64,000 nt of DNA from Delftia sp. PS-11 (lineage in GTDB: Bacteria > Pseudomonadota > Gammaproteobacteria > Burkholderiales > Burkholderiaceae_C): the NCBI RefSeq assembly GCF_029870285.1, contig NZ_JACSYA010000013.1, forward strand, positions 74,233 to 138,232, given 5' to 3'. Positions 45,649-53,788 of this stretch are shown here, one piece after another. The notes beneath the pieces were generated by a model. It was not told the DNA's origin. It ran no database searches and saw only the letters and a list, made by a program, of their open reading frames with translations. The position numbers and the translations under genes were made by a program. Each line of letters begins with the position of its first letter. The first letter of the stretch is position 1.

Positions 45649-46290
45649 CTACCAGCGCAGCAGGCGGGGCCCCAGGCACAGACCGGCTGCCGCGGGGATC
45701 AGTATGCCGAGGAAATACCACAGCCCCCAGAAAGGCACGCCCATCTCAGGGCAGTGCAGGCAATACACCACGGTGGCGATGGAGCCAGCCAGCAAACCGG
45801 CCACTGCGCCGGTCAGGCGCAGCCGGGTCGGCGCCATGGCGCGCACAGCCCAGACGATGGTCACGCACAGAGGCAGCGACAGCAGAGCGATGTTGAACGG
45901 GCAACTGCGCCACGAAAATCCCATCAGCAGAGGCAGGCGTTCGGCCACAGGGGCGCCCGCCAGTACGACCGCACTGGCAATCCATACCGTCAACCCCGGT
46001 GCAGCAATGCCAAGCCAGTTGCGGCCGACACGCAGGCCGGGGCGCAGCAGCCGGCGCAATACCAGCAGCGAGCCTGCCGCCATCGCGGCAGGGAAAGCCA
46101 GCTTGGCCCAGAACAGCGGCACCCCCATCATCAGCGCAAGATCGGCACGCAGCCCATAGATCAGCAACATCAGCGCCAGCGAGCAGGCGCTGCCAAGAGA
46201 CAGGGCCTGCACCATGCGCCGCAGCGGCAGGCGCAGGTCCACTGGCGCCACATTGGTGGACATCATCTCGATCAAATCATCGGTCTTCAT
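45649..46290 (-). CDS. NrsF (DUF1109) anti-sigma factor, second copy
   Basis: A 213-residue, six-helix membrane protein of the NrsF/DUF1109 family, which holds SigF-type ECF sigma factors inactive at the membrane. The family C-terminal segment [31 protein letters not shown] and [15 protein letters not shown] are present. Two conserved cysteines (in SCPFN and HCPEM) match the positions proposed for redox/metal sensing in Caulobacter NrsF. The ATG overlaps the sigF stop (ATGA). A paralogue lies on the other side of sigF. Confidence 0.88.
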   Translation of the reverse strand: MKTDDLIEMMSTNVAPVDLRLPLRRMVQALSLGSACSLALMLLIYGLRADLALMMGVPLFWAKLAFPAAMAAGSLLVLRRLLRPGLRVGRNWLGIAAPGLTVWIASAVVLAGAPVAERLPLLMGFSWRSCPFNIALLSLPLCVTIVWAVRAMAPTRLRLTGAVAGLLAGSIATVVYCLHCPEMGVPFWGLWYFLGILIPAAAGLCLGPRLLRW

Positions 46291-46943
46291 GGTGAAAGCT
46301 TCTCCCGGATTTTGGCGGCCAGCGCCTTCAGGCCACGGTGCACACCGACCTTCACCGCAGACTCGCTCATGCCGGTCAGTTGAGCGGTTTCCGCCACCGA
46401 CAGCCCTTCCAGCTTGACATGCAGGATGGGCAGGCGCTGGCGGTCGGGCAATTGCTCAAGCAGCGCCCTGACATCGCGCCGGGCCTGCGCAGGCTCATCG
46501 TCGCAGGCGGCAAACAGCTCATGCTCGTCACCCAGCGGATCATTGAAAGCCTCGCGGCGTGCGCGTGCACGCAGGAAATCCATCAGTTTGTAGCGGGCGA
46601 TGGCATGCACCCAGGCCGTCAGCGGCTGGTCGGCGCGGTAGGTGTGGCGCGCGTTATGCACGGCCAGCAGGGTTTCCTGGACAAGATCCTCGACCTCATC
46701 TTGCAGGTGCTGCAGCCGCTTGCGCAGAAAGGCGCGCAGGCGGCTGCTGAGTTCAGACAGAAAGCTGCGGTACGCCACGGCGTCGCCGTCCAGTCCGGCA
46801 AGCAGCAATGCGCGCAGGCGCTCTTCCGCCGGATGCTGCGGCTGCTTGCCCACCGGCGCCACGGGGCGGACAGCGGCATGGCTGCCGTCATCGGACGGAT
46901 CATGAACGAATTCGTTGGCGAACAACGGTTGGCTATTGGTCAT
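46287..46943 (-). CDS. sigF: ECF RNA polymerase sigma factor, SigF type
   Basis: A 218-residue extracytoplasmic-function sigma factor. An unstructured Pro-rich start is followed by region 2 ([42 protein letters not shown], residues about 58-102) and region 4 ([44 protein letters not shown]). Its position between two NrsF paralogues and beside a bufferin operon matches the SigF system of Caulobacter and Cupriavidus, which responds to metals and oxidative agents. The ATG comes 16 bases after the proximal nrsF stop. Confidence 0.92.
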   Translation of the reverse strand: MTNSQPLFANEFVHDPSDDGSHAAVRPVAPVGKQPQHPAEERLRALLLAGLDGDAVAYRSFLSELSSRLRAFLRKRLQHLQDEVEDLVQETLLAVHNARHTYRADQPLTAWVHAIARYKLMDFLRARARREAFNDPLGDEHELFAACDDEPAQARRDVRALLEQLPDRQRLPILHVKLEGLSVAETAQLTGMSESAVKVGVHRGLKALAAKIREKLSP

Positions 46944-46959
46944 GGAGCACGTCCCAGGC

Positions 46960-47610
46960 TCACCAGCGCAGCAATACAGGTGCGCACAGCGCGCCCACAA
47001 GCGCCGGAGCCAGCACCCCCAGCACATACCAGACGCCCCAGAACGGCGGCGCCATTTCCGCACAGTACAGTGAATACACTAGCACGCCCTGCGCGCCTGC
47101 CACCAGGCCGGCCATGGCACCGGCCTCAGCCAGCCGGGTTGGCGCCAGACCGCGCATGAACCAGAACATGGCGGCCAGCGTCGGCAGCGACAGCAGGGCG
47201 ATGTTGCCCGAGCAGACCTCCCAGGTGCTGCCCAGCAGCAGTTGCAGCCGCTGCGACGGCGGCGCCAGCGCCAGCCACACGGCTCCCGCCAGCCACAGTG
47301 CCAAAAGGGACAGCAGCAGCGCGGCTGCCGGCCTCGTGCCGATGCGCGCACCCGGGCGCGCCAGGCGGGCGGCGCCAGTCTGCGCAGCCAGCAGCACTGC
47401 AAGCGGAAACGACACTTTCAGCCAGAACAGCGGCTGCTGCAGCAACTGCGGCATGTCGCTGCGCACGCCATAGATCACGGCCAGCAGCAGCGCCGAGCCC
47501 ACCATGCCCGAGGCCAGCGCCATCTCCATGCGCGCACCGGTGGCTGCATGCCGGCCAGCCATGCCATCAGTGCCTGCCGCCAGCATATCGACCAGCTCCA
47601 TCGTCTTCAT
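46960..47610 (-). CDS. nrsF: NrsF (DUF1109) anti-sigma factor, first copy
   Basis: A 216-residue membrane protein of the NrsF family, first gene of the sigma operon. Family marks are the short cytoplasmic start [13 protein letters not shown], six hydrophobic helices, [31 protein letters not shown] and [15 protein letters not shown]. The Cys pair (in EVCSGNI and YCAEM) is kept. Its ATG has an AAAGGAGA ribosome site. Open frame continues upstream with a GTG at 47667 that would add a (Cys-Gly-Cys-Lys)3-like tail encoded by 12-bp repeats, but that GTG lies upstream of the predicted transcript start. Confidence 0.88.
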   Translation of the reverse strand: MKTMELVDMLAAGTDGMAGRHAATGARMEMALASGMVGSALLLAVIYGVRSDMPQLLQQPLFWLKVSFPLAVLLAAQTGAARLARPGARIGTRPAAALLLSLLALWLAGAVWLALAPPSQRLQLLLGSTWEVCSGNIALLSLPTLAAMFWFMRGLAPTRLAEAGAMAGLVAGAQGVLVYSLYCAEMAPPFWGVWYVLGVLAPALVGALCAPVLLRW

Positions 47611-47623
47611 CGGGTCTCCTTTG

Positions 47624-47659
47624 TTGCAGCCGCACTTGCAGCCGCACTTGCAGCCGCAC
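47624..47659 (-). repeat. Three perfect 12-bp tandem repeats in the nrsF leader
   Basis: TTGCAGCCGCAC is repeated three times head-to-tail (read GTGCGGCTGCAA on the transcribed strand) between the SigF-type promoter and the nrsF ATG. It makes up most of the predicted leader. The repeats could affect translation, or expand and contract. Confidence 0.85.
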
Positions 47660-47670
47660 CTTCTCACCTA

Positions 47671-47696
47671 TTCGCCCGCCATGGCCATCTGGTTAC
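47671..47696 (-). promoter_or_regulatory. SigF-type promoter for nrsF-sigF operon
   Basis: On the minus strand, GTAACC (47696-47691) and CGAA (47674-47671) are separated by exactly 16 bases. This is the consensus I recall for Caulobacter SigF. Transcription would begin near 47664 and lead into the repeats and nrsF, giving autoregulation. Confidence 0.75.
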
Positions 47697-47712
47697 AGCG
47701 CATGCAAAAAAT

Positions 47713-47725
47713 ATTTCCTGGAAAT
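47713..47725. promoter_or_regulatory. Palindrome between the two SigF-type promoters
   Basis: ATTTCC-T-GGAAAT is a perfect 6-bp inverted repeat around one base, centred between the divergent promoters in an AT-rich tract. It could be a site for a second regulator of both operons. Confidence 0.35.
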
Positions 47726-47739
47726 TTGCGGAGACGGCT

Positions 47740-47767
47740 GTAACCGATGCACCCGCCCCGGCGAAAT
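47740..47767 (+). promoter_or_regulatory. SigF-type promoter for the bufferin operon
   Basis: GTAACC (47740-47745) and CGAAAT (47762-47767) are separated by 16 bases, identical in architecture to the divergent nrsF promoter. The bufferin precursor ATG is 65 bases downstream. Confidence 0.75.
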
Positions 47768-47831
47768 AGCTTGCAGACCGGCAGTTGGACAGCCGCCGGT
47801 CACCCCCCTTCCAACCCTCAAGGAGCCCACC

Positions 47832-48113
47832 ATGAATGCACGCATCGCCGCTACTACCGCCGCCCTGACACTCGCCACACTGGCCTGCGGCGCGGCCATG
47901 GCGCAAAGCCAGCAGCCCGCCGCCAAAACCGCCGTCGAAAAATGCTACGGCGTCTCGCTGGCAGGCCAGAACGACTGCAAGGCCGGCGAAGGCACTACCT
48001 GCGCAGGAACGGCCAAGATGGACTACCAGGGCAATGCCTGGAAAAACGTTCCGGCCGGCACCTGCACATCGATCAAGACCCCTCGCGGCATGGGTTCGCT
48101 CAAGCCCTTCTGA
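47832..48113 (+). CDS. bufA: Bufferin precursor peptide (DUF2282)
   Basis: A 93-residue precursor with a Sec signal peptide (residues 1-25, ending AAMAQS) and a mature peptide with four cysteines at 38, 49, 57 and 78 in the DUF2282 pattern (KCYGV, NDCKAG, TTCAG, AGTCTSI). Peptides of this family, called bufferins, are RiPPs in which central cysteines are turned into thiooxazole rings by a DUF692 enzyme; the product binds copper in the periplasm. An AGGAG ribosome site lies 7 bases upstream. It is the first gene of the operon driven by a SigF-type promoter. Confidence 0.9.
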   Translation: MNARIAATTAALTLATLACGAAMAQSQQPAAKTAVEKCYGVSLAGQNDCKAGEGTTCAGTAKMDYQGNAWKNVPAGTCTSIKTPRGMGSLKPF

Positions 48114-48127
48114 GCACAGTGCTGCAC

Positions 48128-48976
48128 ATGGACGCGACATCGCTTGCAGCGGGCCTGGGCCTCAAGCCCCAGCATTTCGACGCAGCACTCGCCTGTGCCG
48201 CGCCGGGTCTGTGGTTCGAGGTCCACCCGGAGAACTACATGATGGACGGCGGCCCGCGCCTGGCATGGCTGGAGGCCGTGCGCAGCCGCCATCCGCTGTC
48301 GCTGCATGGCGTGTCGCTGTCGTTGGCCGGTCCGGATGCGCCGGATCCGGTCCATCTGCGGCGCCTGGCGCAACTGGTGGCACGCACCGAGCCGGCGCTG
48401 GTGTCAGAGCATCTGGCATGGTCGCGCGCCGGCGGCCGCTATTTTCCGGACCTGCTGCCGGTGCCGCGCACCCGCCAGACGCTGGAGCGACTGGCAGGCA
48501 ACATCGCGCGCACCCAGGATGCGCTCAAGCGCCATATCGCGCTGGAAAATCCGTCGCACTACCTGCGCATGGATGGCCACGAATGGAGCGAGCCGGACTT
48601 TCTGAGCGAACTGGTGCGCCGCACCGGCTGCGGCCTGCTGGTGGATGTCAACAACGTCCATGTCAGCGCGGTCAATCTGGGCTTCGATGCAGCGGCCTAT
48701 CTTGCCCAATTGCCATCGCAGGCTATTGAGGAAATCCACCTGGCCGGACACAGCTGCGACGCGGGCCTGCCCGGGCTGCTGATCGATTCGCATGACACGG
48801 CCGTGGCCCAGCCGGTATGGGCGCTGTACCAGGCGCTGGTGGCGCGCACCGGGCCGAGGCCGACGCTGATCGAGCGCGATGGCCATGTGCCGGAGTTCGG
48901 CGCGCTGCTGGCAGAGCGCGACATCGCGCAGGACATCCTTGCATCACACCAGCCACTGCAGGAATACGCATCGTGA
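48128..48976 (+). CDS. bufB: DUF692 MNIO enzyme, bufferin-modifying
   Basis: A 282-residue TIM-barrel of the multinuclear non-heme iron oxidase (DUF692) family. Likely metal ligands are His60 (LHGVSLSL), His95 (SEHLAW), Glu140 (ALENP), Asp173/Asn176/His178 (DVNNVH), His204 and His208 (EIHLAGH), Asp220/His222 (DSHD) and Glu249 (ERDGH). It should install oxazolone/thiooxazole rings on BufA cysteines. The ATG is 14 bases after bufA; a GTG three codons upstream is an alternative. Its stop overlaps the bufC start (GTGA). Confidence 0.93.
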   Translation: MDATSLAAGLGLKPQHFDAALACAAPGLWFEVHPENYMMDGGPRLAWLEAVRSRHPLSLHGVSLSLAGPDAPDPVHLRRLAQLVARTEPALVSEHLAWSRAGGRYFPDLLPVPRTRQTLERLAGNIARTQDALKRHIALENPSHYLRMDGHEWSEPDFLSELVRRTGCGLLVDVNNVHVSAVNLGFDAAAYLAQLPSQAIEEIHLAGHSCDAGLPGLLIDSHDTAVAQPVWALYQALVARTGPRPTLIERDGHVPEFGALLAERDIAQDILASHQPLQEYAS

Positions 48977-49722
48977 GCCGCAGCGACTACTACAGCGCCT
49001 TCATGGACGCCATCCATCAAGGCCACAGTGCCGATCCGCAGGTGGCAGCGCTGCTGGCGCAACCGGCCTTCGCGGTCTATCGCAACACCATTTTCAAGGG
49101 CGTCACCGACGCGCTGGCCGCCAATTACCCGGCGGTACGGCGGCTGGTTGGCCAAGCCTGGTTCCATTCAGCGGCACTGGCTTACGCACGGCAGCATATG
49201 CCGGACGATGCCTGCCTGATCACCTATGGCCAGCACTTCCCCGCGTTCCTTGCGGGTGCGCAGGCGGCAGCCGACTTGCCCTATCTGGCGGACGTGGCAG
49301 CGCTGGACCGCAGCTGGAGCGAGTCGCATCTGGCGGCGGACGACCCGCTGCTGAACGCGGCCGGCCTGCACGCGGCGCTGACCGCAGGGCGCAATGTCCG
49401 CCTGACGCTGCACGCAGCAGCGCGCTGGCACTGGAGTGCGCAACATCCCTGCTACGCCATCTGGGACGCCAGCCGCAGGGATGACACGGCCCCCATGGAG
49501 CAGCCCGAATGGCGTGGCGAGGGCGCCCTGCTGACACGGCCGCAAGGCAGCGTGCTATGGCGGCAGATCGGTTATGGCACCTGCTGCTTTCTGGACGCCT
49601 GCCGCGCCGGAGCGGACATCGCCGAGGCTGCCGCACTGGCGCTGGCGAACGAGCCGGACATCGACGTGGCCGCCATGCTGGGCGAGCTGCTGCAGGCCGG
49701 CGCCTTCACTTGTTTTCATTGA
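48973..49722 (+). CDS. bufC: DUF2063 partner protein of the MNIO enzyme
   Basis: A 249-residue protein starting at a GTG that overlaps the bufB stop. The N-terminal domain of the DUF2063 family ([44 protein letters not shown]) is evident; a second, winged-helix-like part recruits precursor peptides in related systems. BufC proteins are required with BufB for bufferin maturation, probably by presenting the substrate. No DNA-binding function needs to be assumed despite the older family name. Confidence 0.9.
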   Translation: MSRSDYYSAFMDAIHQGHSADPQVAALLAQPAFAVYRNTIFKGVTDALAANYPAVRRLVGQAWFHSAALAYARQHMPDDACLITYGQHFPAFLAGAQAAADLPYLADVAALDRSWSESHLAADDPLLNAAGLHAALTAGRNVRLTLHAAARWHWSAQHPCYAIWDASRRDDTAPMEQPEWRGEGALLTRPQGSVLWRQIGYGTCCFLDACRAGADIAEAAALALANEPDIDVAAMLGELLQAGAFTCFH

Positions 49723-49733
49723 CGGAGAACGGC

Positions 49734-50210
49734 ATGAACCCTCCCACCCTGGCGCCACAAGGCGGCGAAACGCTCAGCCGCCCATCGCTGTGGTCCCGCG
49801 CCGCTGCGCTGGCGCAGCGCCTGATCTGCGACAGCCTGCTGTCGCTGGTGGCACGCATAGCAATCGCAGCCATCTTCTTCCTGTCGGGGCGCACCAAGGT
49901 CACCGGCCTGCTGACCATCAAGGACAGCACCTACGTGCTGTTCCAGGAAGAATATCGCCTGCCGCTGGTGCCGCCGGACATCGCAGCCCACCTGGCGGTC
50001 TACGCCGAACACCTGTTGCCGCTGCTGCTGGTGCTGGGCCTGTTCACGCGCGGCGCCGCGCTGGCGCTGCTGGGCATGACCGCCGTGATCGAGGTATTCG
50101 TCTACCCGGACGCCTGGCCCACACATCTGTCCTGGGCGGGCCTGCTGCTGCTGCTGATGGCGCGCGGCGGCGGTGCCCTCTCGCTGGACCACAGGCTCGG
50201 CATTCGCTGA
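49734..50210 (+). CDS. DoxX family membrane protein of the bufferin operon
   Basis: A 158-residue protein with four membrane helices of the DoxX type ([63 protein letters not shown]). DoxX proteins are usual fourth members of DUF692 operons in Caulobacter, Cupriavidus (gig) and Burkholderiales; their role is unknown, perhaps electron transfer or export. It starts 11 bases after bufC with a GGAGAA ribosome site, and a chemoreceptor gene follows 16 bases later. Confidence 0.9.
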   Translation: MNPPTLAPQGGETLSRPSLWSRAAALAQRLICDSLLSLVARIAIAAIFFLSGRTKVTGLLTIKDSTYVLFQEEYRLPLVPPDIAAHLAVYAEHLLPLLLVLGLFTRGAALALLGMTAVIEVFVYPDAWPTHLSWAGLLLLLMARGGGALSLDHRLGIR

Positions 50211-50226
50211 ATCGGGGGAGCTGCTC

Positions 50227-51837
50227 ATGCTGGCCAAACTGAAAATACGCACCGGACTGCTGCTGGTGCTGGGCATCTTTTCAATGGCGCTGTGGAGCGC
50301 GGTCTACATGGCGTGGAGCGGGGCGCGCTCATCAGCGCAAGCGACCGCTGCACTGATCGATTTGTCGGACAGACGCATACAGCCGCTGCATGACACCGAG
50401 CGGCTTTTCCTGTCTGCACTGATCAGCATGGACAACGCCTACATCAACCTGCTCAAGGGCGACCAGATCAAGTCCAACGACTACACGCGCCGTGCCTCGG
50501 CTGCGCTTCAGGAAGTCAAAAAGACATTCGATACCTACCTGAAAGGTCTGCCACCACACGCCATGGATGAAGCGGATGCACGGCGCGTAGCGCAGGCTTA
50601 CGAAGCCTACATTCATGTGCTTGGCCTGCGCGAAGTGGCGCTGTACGACGTATCGCTGGACGACTATGCCACGGCAACGGCCAGCGCCGAACAGGCAGAC
50701 CGCGAATTTGCCGCCACTCTGCGCAACGTGATCGCCCATGCCGAGTCGGTACGTGACGAACTGCGCTCTGCGTCGGAGCAACGCTACGCCAGCGCCACAT
50801 ACCTTGCCGCAGCCATGCTCCTGTGCTCGCTGCTGCTGGTGGGAGGCTACTGGGCGCTGTTCGATCGGGTGCTGCTGCGCCCGCTCAAGGCAGCCAGCCG
50901 CCACTTCGACCGCATTGCCAATGGAGATTTGAGTTCACAGGTACAGGGCATTTCAGACAACGAAATCGGCGTACTGCTGGCAGCTCTGGACCGCATGCAA
51001 AGTGGACTGGCTGGCACAGTCGCCCACATACGCGACGCTACGACAGACGTCAACCGGGGCGCGTGCGAGATCGCCCACGGCAACAGCGATTTGGCGCAGC
51101 GCACTGAGCGCCAGGCCGCCGCCCTGCAAGAAACGGCCGCCACGCTGGAACAGCTCTCGGCCGCGATACGCAACAATGCCGAAAATGCAGGCCGCACCAG
51201 CCAGCTGGCAGCCGACGCTGCCAACGATGCCAAACGCGGCGGCAAGGTCATGGATGGCATTGCCGGCGCGATGGAACAGGTCACAGCAAGCGCCAGTCGC
51301 ATTTCCGATATCGTCAGCGTGATCGATGGCATTGCTTTCCAGACCAACATTCTGGCGCTCAACGCATCGGTGGAGGCATCACGTGCCGGAACGCAAGGAC
51401 GCGGCTTCTCAGTGGTGGCGGCGGAAGTGCGCTCGCTGGCACTGCGCAGCGCCGAAGCCGCACGCGAGGTCAAGGGGCTGATCACCGCCTCGGTCACGTC
51501 AGTGGCACGTGCCTCACAGCAGGTGGCGCAGGCACACCATACGATGGGGCAGATCGTAGACTCCTTCGGACACGTGATGAAGACCGTCAATGACATTGCC
51601 ACAGCCACGCATGAGCAGGCCGAGGGCATCGGCCAGGTCAGCCGCACCGTCGTCGAAATGGACCGCTCCACGCAGCAAAACACAGCACTGGTGGAACAGA
51701 CCTCGGCAGCGGCAGCCACGCTGACGTCCCAGGCCAACGCCCTATCGGAATCCGTCGCCGTGTTCACGCTGCACGCGCCAGCGCAGGATGCGCAGGTTGC
51801 GCCGAGAGCAGCGCAACTGGCATGGTCGCCGCATTAA
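50227..51837 (+). CDS. Methyl-accepting chemotaxis protein attached to the bufferin operon
   Basis: A 536-residue chemoreceptor. Two membrane helices (about 11-30 and 198-218) enclose a four-helix periplasmic sensor with a long central helix pair. HAMP (LLRPLKAASRHFDRIANGDLSS) and the signalling hairpin follow, with the tip [28 protein letters not shown], where Ala-to-Ser changes are mild. There is no C-terminal pentapeptide. An AGCTGC-rich spacer of 16 bases separates it from doxX, so it is probably co-transcribed under the same SigF-type promoter. It may respond to metal or redox signals; ligand residues cannot be read. Confidence 0.9.
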   Translation: MLAKLKIRTGLLLVLGIFSMALWSAVYMAWSGARSSAQATAALIDLSDRRIQPLHDTERLFLSALISMDNAYINLLKGDQIKSNDYTRRASAALQEVKKTFDTYLKGLPPHAMDEADARRVAQAYEAYIHVLGLREVALYDVSLDDYATATASAEQADREFAATLRNVIAHAESVRDELRSASEQRYASATYLAAAMLLCSLLLVGGYWALFDRVLLRPLKAASRHFDRIANGDLSSQVQGISDNEIGVLLAALDRMQSGLAGTVAHIRDATTDVNRGACEIAHGNSDLAQRTERQAAALQETAATLEQLSAAIRNNAENAGRTSQLAADAANDAKRGGKVMDGIAGAMEQVTASASRISDIVSVIDGIAFQTNILALNASVEASRAGTQGRGFSVVAAEVRSLALRSAEAAREVKGLITASVTSVARASQQVAQAHHTMGQIVDSFGHVMKTVNDIATATHEQAEGIGQVSRTVVEMDRSTQQNTALVEQTSAAAATLTSQANALSESVAVFTLHAPAQDAQVAPRAAQLAWSPH

Positions 51838-52038
51838 TGGTGCGAAGATCAGCGATCCATCTCGGGCATGCCAGCAGGCACTATGCAAACCTCTTGCGCA
51901 TCTGGAATCTCCCTTGCTGGAGGCTCACGAAAACCAGGGTGATGGCGCTTTCAGCGCTGGTCACCACGCTGAATCAAACGAGTGCTCGCGCAGTACTCTG
52001 CGGCTGCGCGGCATCAGATCACCCAGGCTACCTGCGCC

Positions 52039-52698
52039 TCACAGCGAGGACTCCAGCAATAGTTCGCTGATCTCGTCGCTCCGCTCAAACAGCACAGGAA
52101 ACCGCTCCATGAATGCCTCATAACGGGGCCATCGTCCAGACTCGACCAGTCCCTTCATCAGTTCATCAGTTTTTGCCCCGACCACTTCCACACGTGTCCC
52201 ATCAGGAAACTGATAGGGCTCAGCCTGTAGTGGCTTGAAGTTCAAGCCGAAGAAGCGCCGCAGCATCGGCGTATAACTGGGCTCCTGAACCAAGTAAACG
52301 GCTTTGATATTGTTGTACAGCACGTACTGGCAAAACATCTGGAATAGCAGTTCAACGGCTTCCAGGGAAGACTCTCGACTGAGGGCTGGATGAACAACGC
52401 GGCGAGAAAGCTCGACTCCATAATGGCGCTCAAGCTGCAGGTATGAATCGTCATGCAGGCAAGCACGGAAATCCTTGTCCAGCATATATCCAGAGGCGCC
52501 ATTCCCCCGGAGCGCACGCATGTAGGCGATCAACCGACCATTATGTTCCACACCCATATGCAGCGCGGCATCATCGTAGCCGTCGAGTTCGAGGCCCTGT
52601 TCGTTGCAAGGCACCCACCCTTTCTCGACAGCAAAAAACTGATGCCTCAGCCGGGCTGCCTGCTCCAGCAGGAGTCGGTTAACAATGACAGGTTTCAT
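52039..52698 (-). CDS. LuxI-like acyl-homoserine-lactone synthase homologue
   Basis: A 219-residue protein in the GNAT-like autoinducer-synthase fold. The LuxI signature residues appear in order and at matching spacing: Arg18 and Phe22 (RLRHQFF), Trp28, Glu37, Asp39 and Asp42 (LELDGYDD), Arg61 (AYMRAL), Phe77, and Glu96 and Arg99 (VELSRR). It would join an acyl chain to SAM or an amino acid. Its ATG overlaps the stop of the desaturase gene (ATGA). Base composition is clearly lower in GC than its neighbours, indicating transfer. An N-acyl amino acid synthase of the FeeM type is the main alternative. Confidence 0.7.
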   Translation of the reverse strand: MKPVIVNRLLLEQAARLRHQFFAVEKGWVPCNEQGLELDGYDDAALHMGVEHNGRLIAYMRALRGNGASGYMLDKDFRACLHDDSYLQLERHYGVELSRRVVHPALSRESSLEAVELLFQMFCQYVLYNNIKAVYLVQEPSYTPMLRRFFGLNFKPLQAEPYQFPDGTRVEVVGAKTDELMKGLVESGRWPRYEAFMERFPVLFERSDEISELLLESSL

Positions 52699-53669
52699 AA
52701 TTTTTCGAGTTCTTTCCAAGTAAGCATTCGCTGATTTCGTTCATCCCAGACAGCCAATCCATAACAGGATCTCAAGGCCGATGGAGAAGGCTTTAACAGA
52801 GGGCCCTGATGAAACCCAGGGAAGTCCTTCCACACTTCAGGCAGGCGATAAAAAGGAATCGCCTCGTGATAGTGATGAATGGCGTGATAACCAATGTTTG
52901 CAAGGCAGGTATGTCCCCAGGCTGGCAAGTCCAGTTGAGACGAGCATTCCAGTGGTGCTGGCTCACCGCGTCGGGCGCGTTGCTTTTGGTAGATGACTGA
53001 CGGGAAATTGTGCTGAACATAAAAAAGCACAGAGCCGATAAAAGAAGCCAAGGCCAACGGCAGAAAAAATGCGCGAAACCAAGGCCAGAAGGCATGGCAT
53101 GACAGGGCCAATGCAAGGATCGAACCATGCAGCATCAGGCAGACGGCTGCATCCCAATGGATGCGTGGCCGACGCATCAAGGGCAAAATCACCATACCAA
53201 AGCAGAACACTGTGACCAGGCCCAGCAGTGCATTGGCAGGATGGCGGATCCAGCGATAGGCTATTTTTTCAAGGACAGAACTGCGTCTCCACTGCCGCGT
53301 AGTCCATACGGGGAACGAGCCAATATGGGCACTTCGATAAATGCCTGTTCTGCGGTGATGGTAGGTATGGCTTTGCCGCCAAACGCTCAGGGGAGAGAGC
53401 AGTATCAGTCCAACCCACCAGAAGATAGCACTGGCAAATCGCGACCTTCTCAGAAAAGCACCGTGGACATGGTCATGAAAAATGACGAACAAGCGAACCG
53501 AGGCAAACCCTGCTGCAAGCGCCATCAGGTTGGCAGCAGGATTGTCCAGCAAAGCAGCCAGTGCACTGAATGTGGCAGTCACTGCCACTGTTGCCAAAAG
53601 TTCGCGCCATGACCGATGCAAATCCTCCTGGGTATATCGTTTTAGTTCTTTTCGAGATGGCAGTTGCAT
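52695..53669 (-). CDS. Membrane fatty-acid desaturase
   Basis: A 324-residue integral membrane di-iron desaturase. The three His boxes are intact: HDHVHG, HTYHH and HAIHHYHE, with pairs of membrane helices between them (ATVAVTATFSALAAL, FWWVGLILLSPLSVW, AFFLPLALASFIGSVLF). These enzymes introduce cis double bonds into acyl lipids or acyl carriers. It is first of a two-gene, overlapping unit with the LuxI-like synthase, so it probably makes an unsaturated acyl chain for the signal. Composition is AT-rich relative to the window. Confidence 0.88.
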   Translation of the reverse strand: MQLPSRKELKRYTQEDLHRSWRELLATVAVTATFSALAALLDNPAANLMALAAGFASVRLFVIFHDHVHGAFLRRSRFASAIFWWVGLILLSPLSVWRQSHTYHHRRTGIYRSAHIGSFPVWTTRQWRRSSVLEKIAYRWIRHPANALLGLVTVFCFGMVILPLMRRPRIHWDAAVCLMLHGSILALALSCHAFWPWFRAFFLPLALASFIGSVLFYVQHNFPSVIYQKQRARRGEPAPLECSSQLDLPAWGHTCLANIGYHAIHHYHEAIPFYRLPEVWKDFPGFHQGPLLKPSPSALRSCYGLAVWDERNQRMLTWKELEKL

Positions 53670-53750
53670 CGGATCACGGTTATGAAATGGCTCGATCCTG
53701 GGAAAGACGGGCCAGAATATGGAACAAAGGAATACGTTAGGGCGCTGCAA

Positions 53751-53781
53751 CAGGCGCCACTGCGTGAACACATGGCGCCTG
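53751..53781 (-). terminator. Stem-loop after glmS, terminator-like
   Basis: CAGGCGCCA and TGGCGCCTG (9 bp) flank a 13-base loop, starting 8 bases past the glmS stop on the minus strand. No T-run follows, so termination would be inefficient. Confidence 0.4.
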
Positions 53782-53788
53782 CCCGGCC

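Noticed and set aside
52039..53788. Intact Tn7-like transposon next to glmS
   Set aside because: No tns genes, terminal repeats or target duplication could be seen; only position and composition are suggestive.
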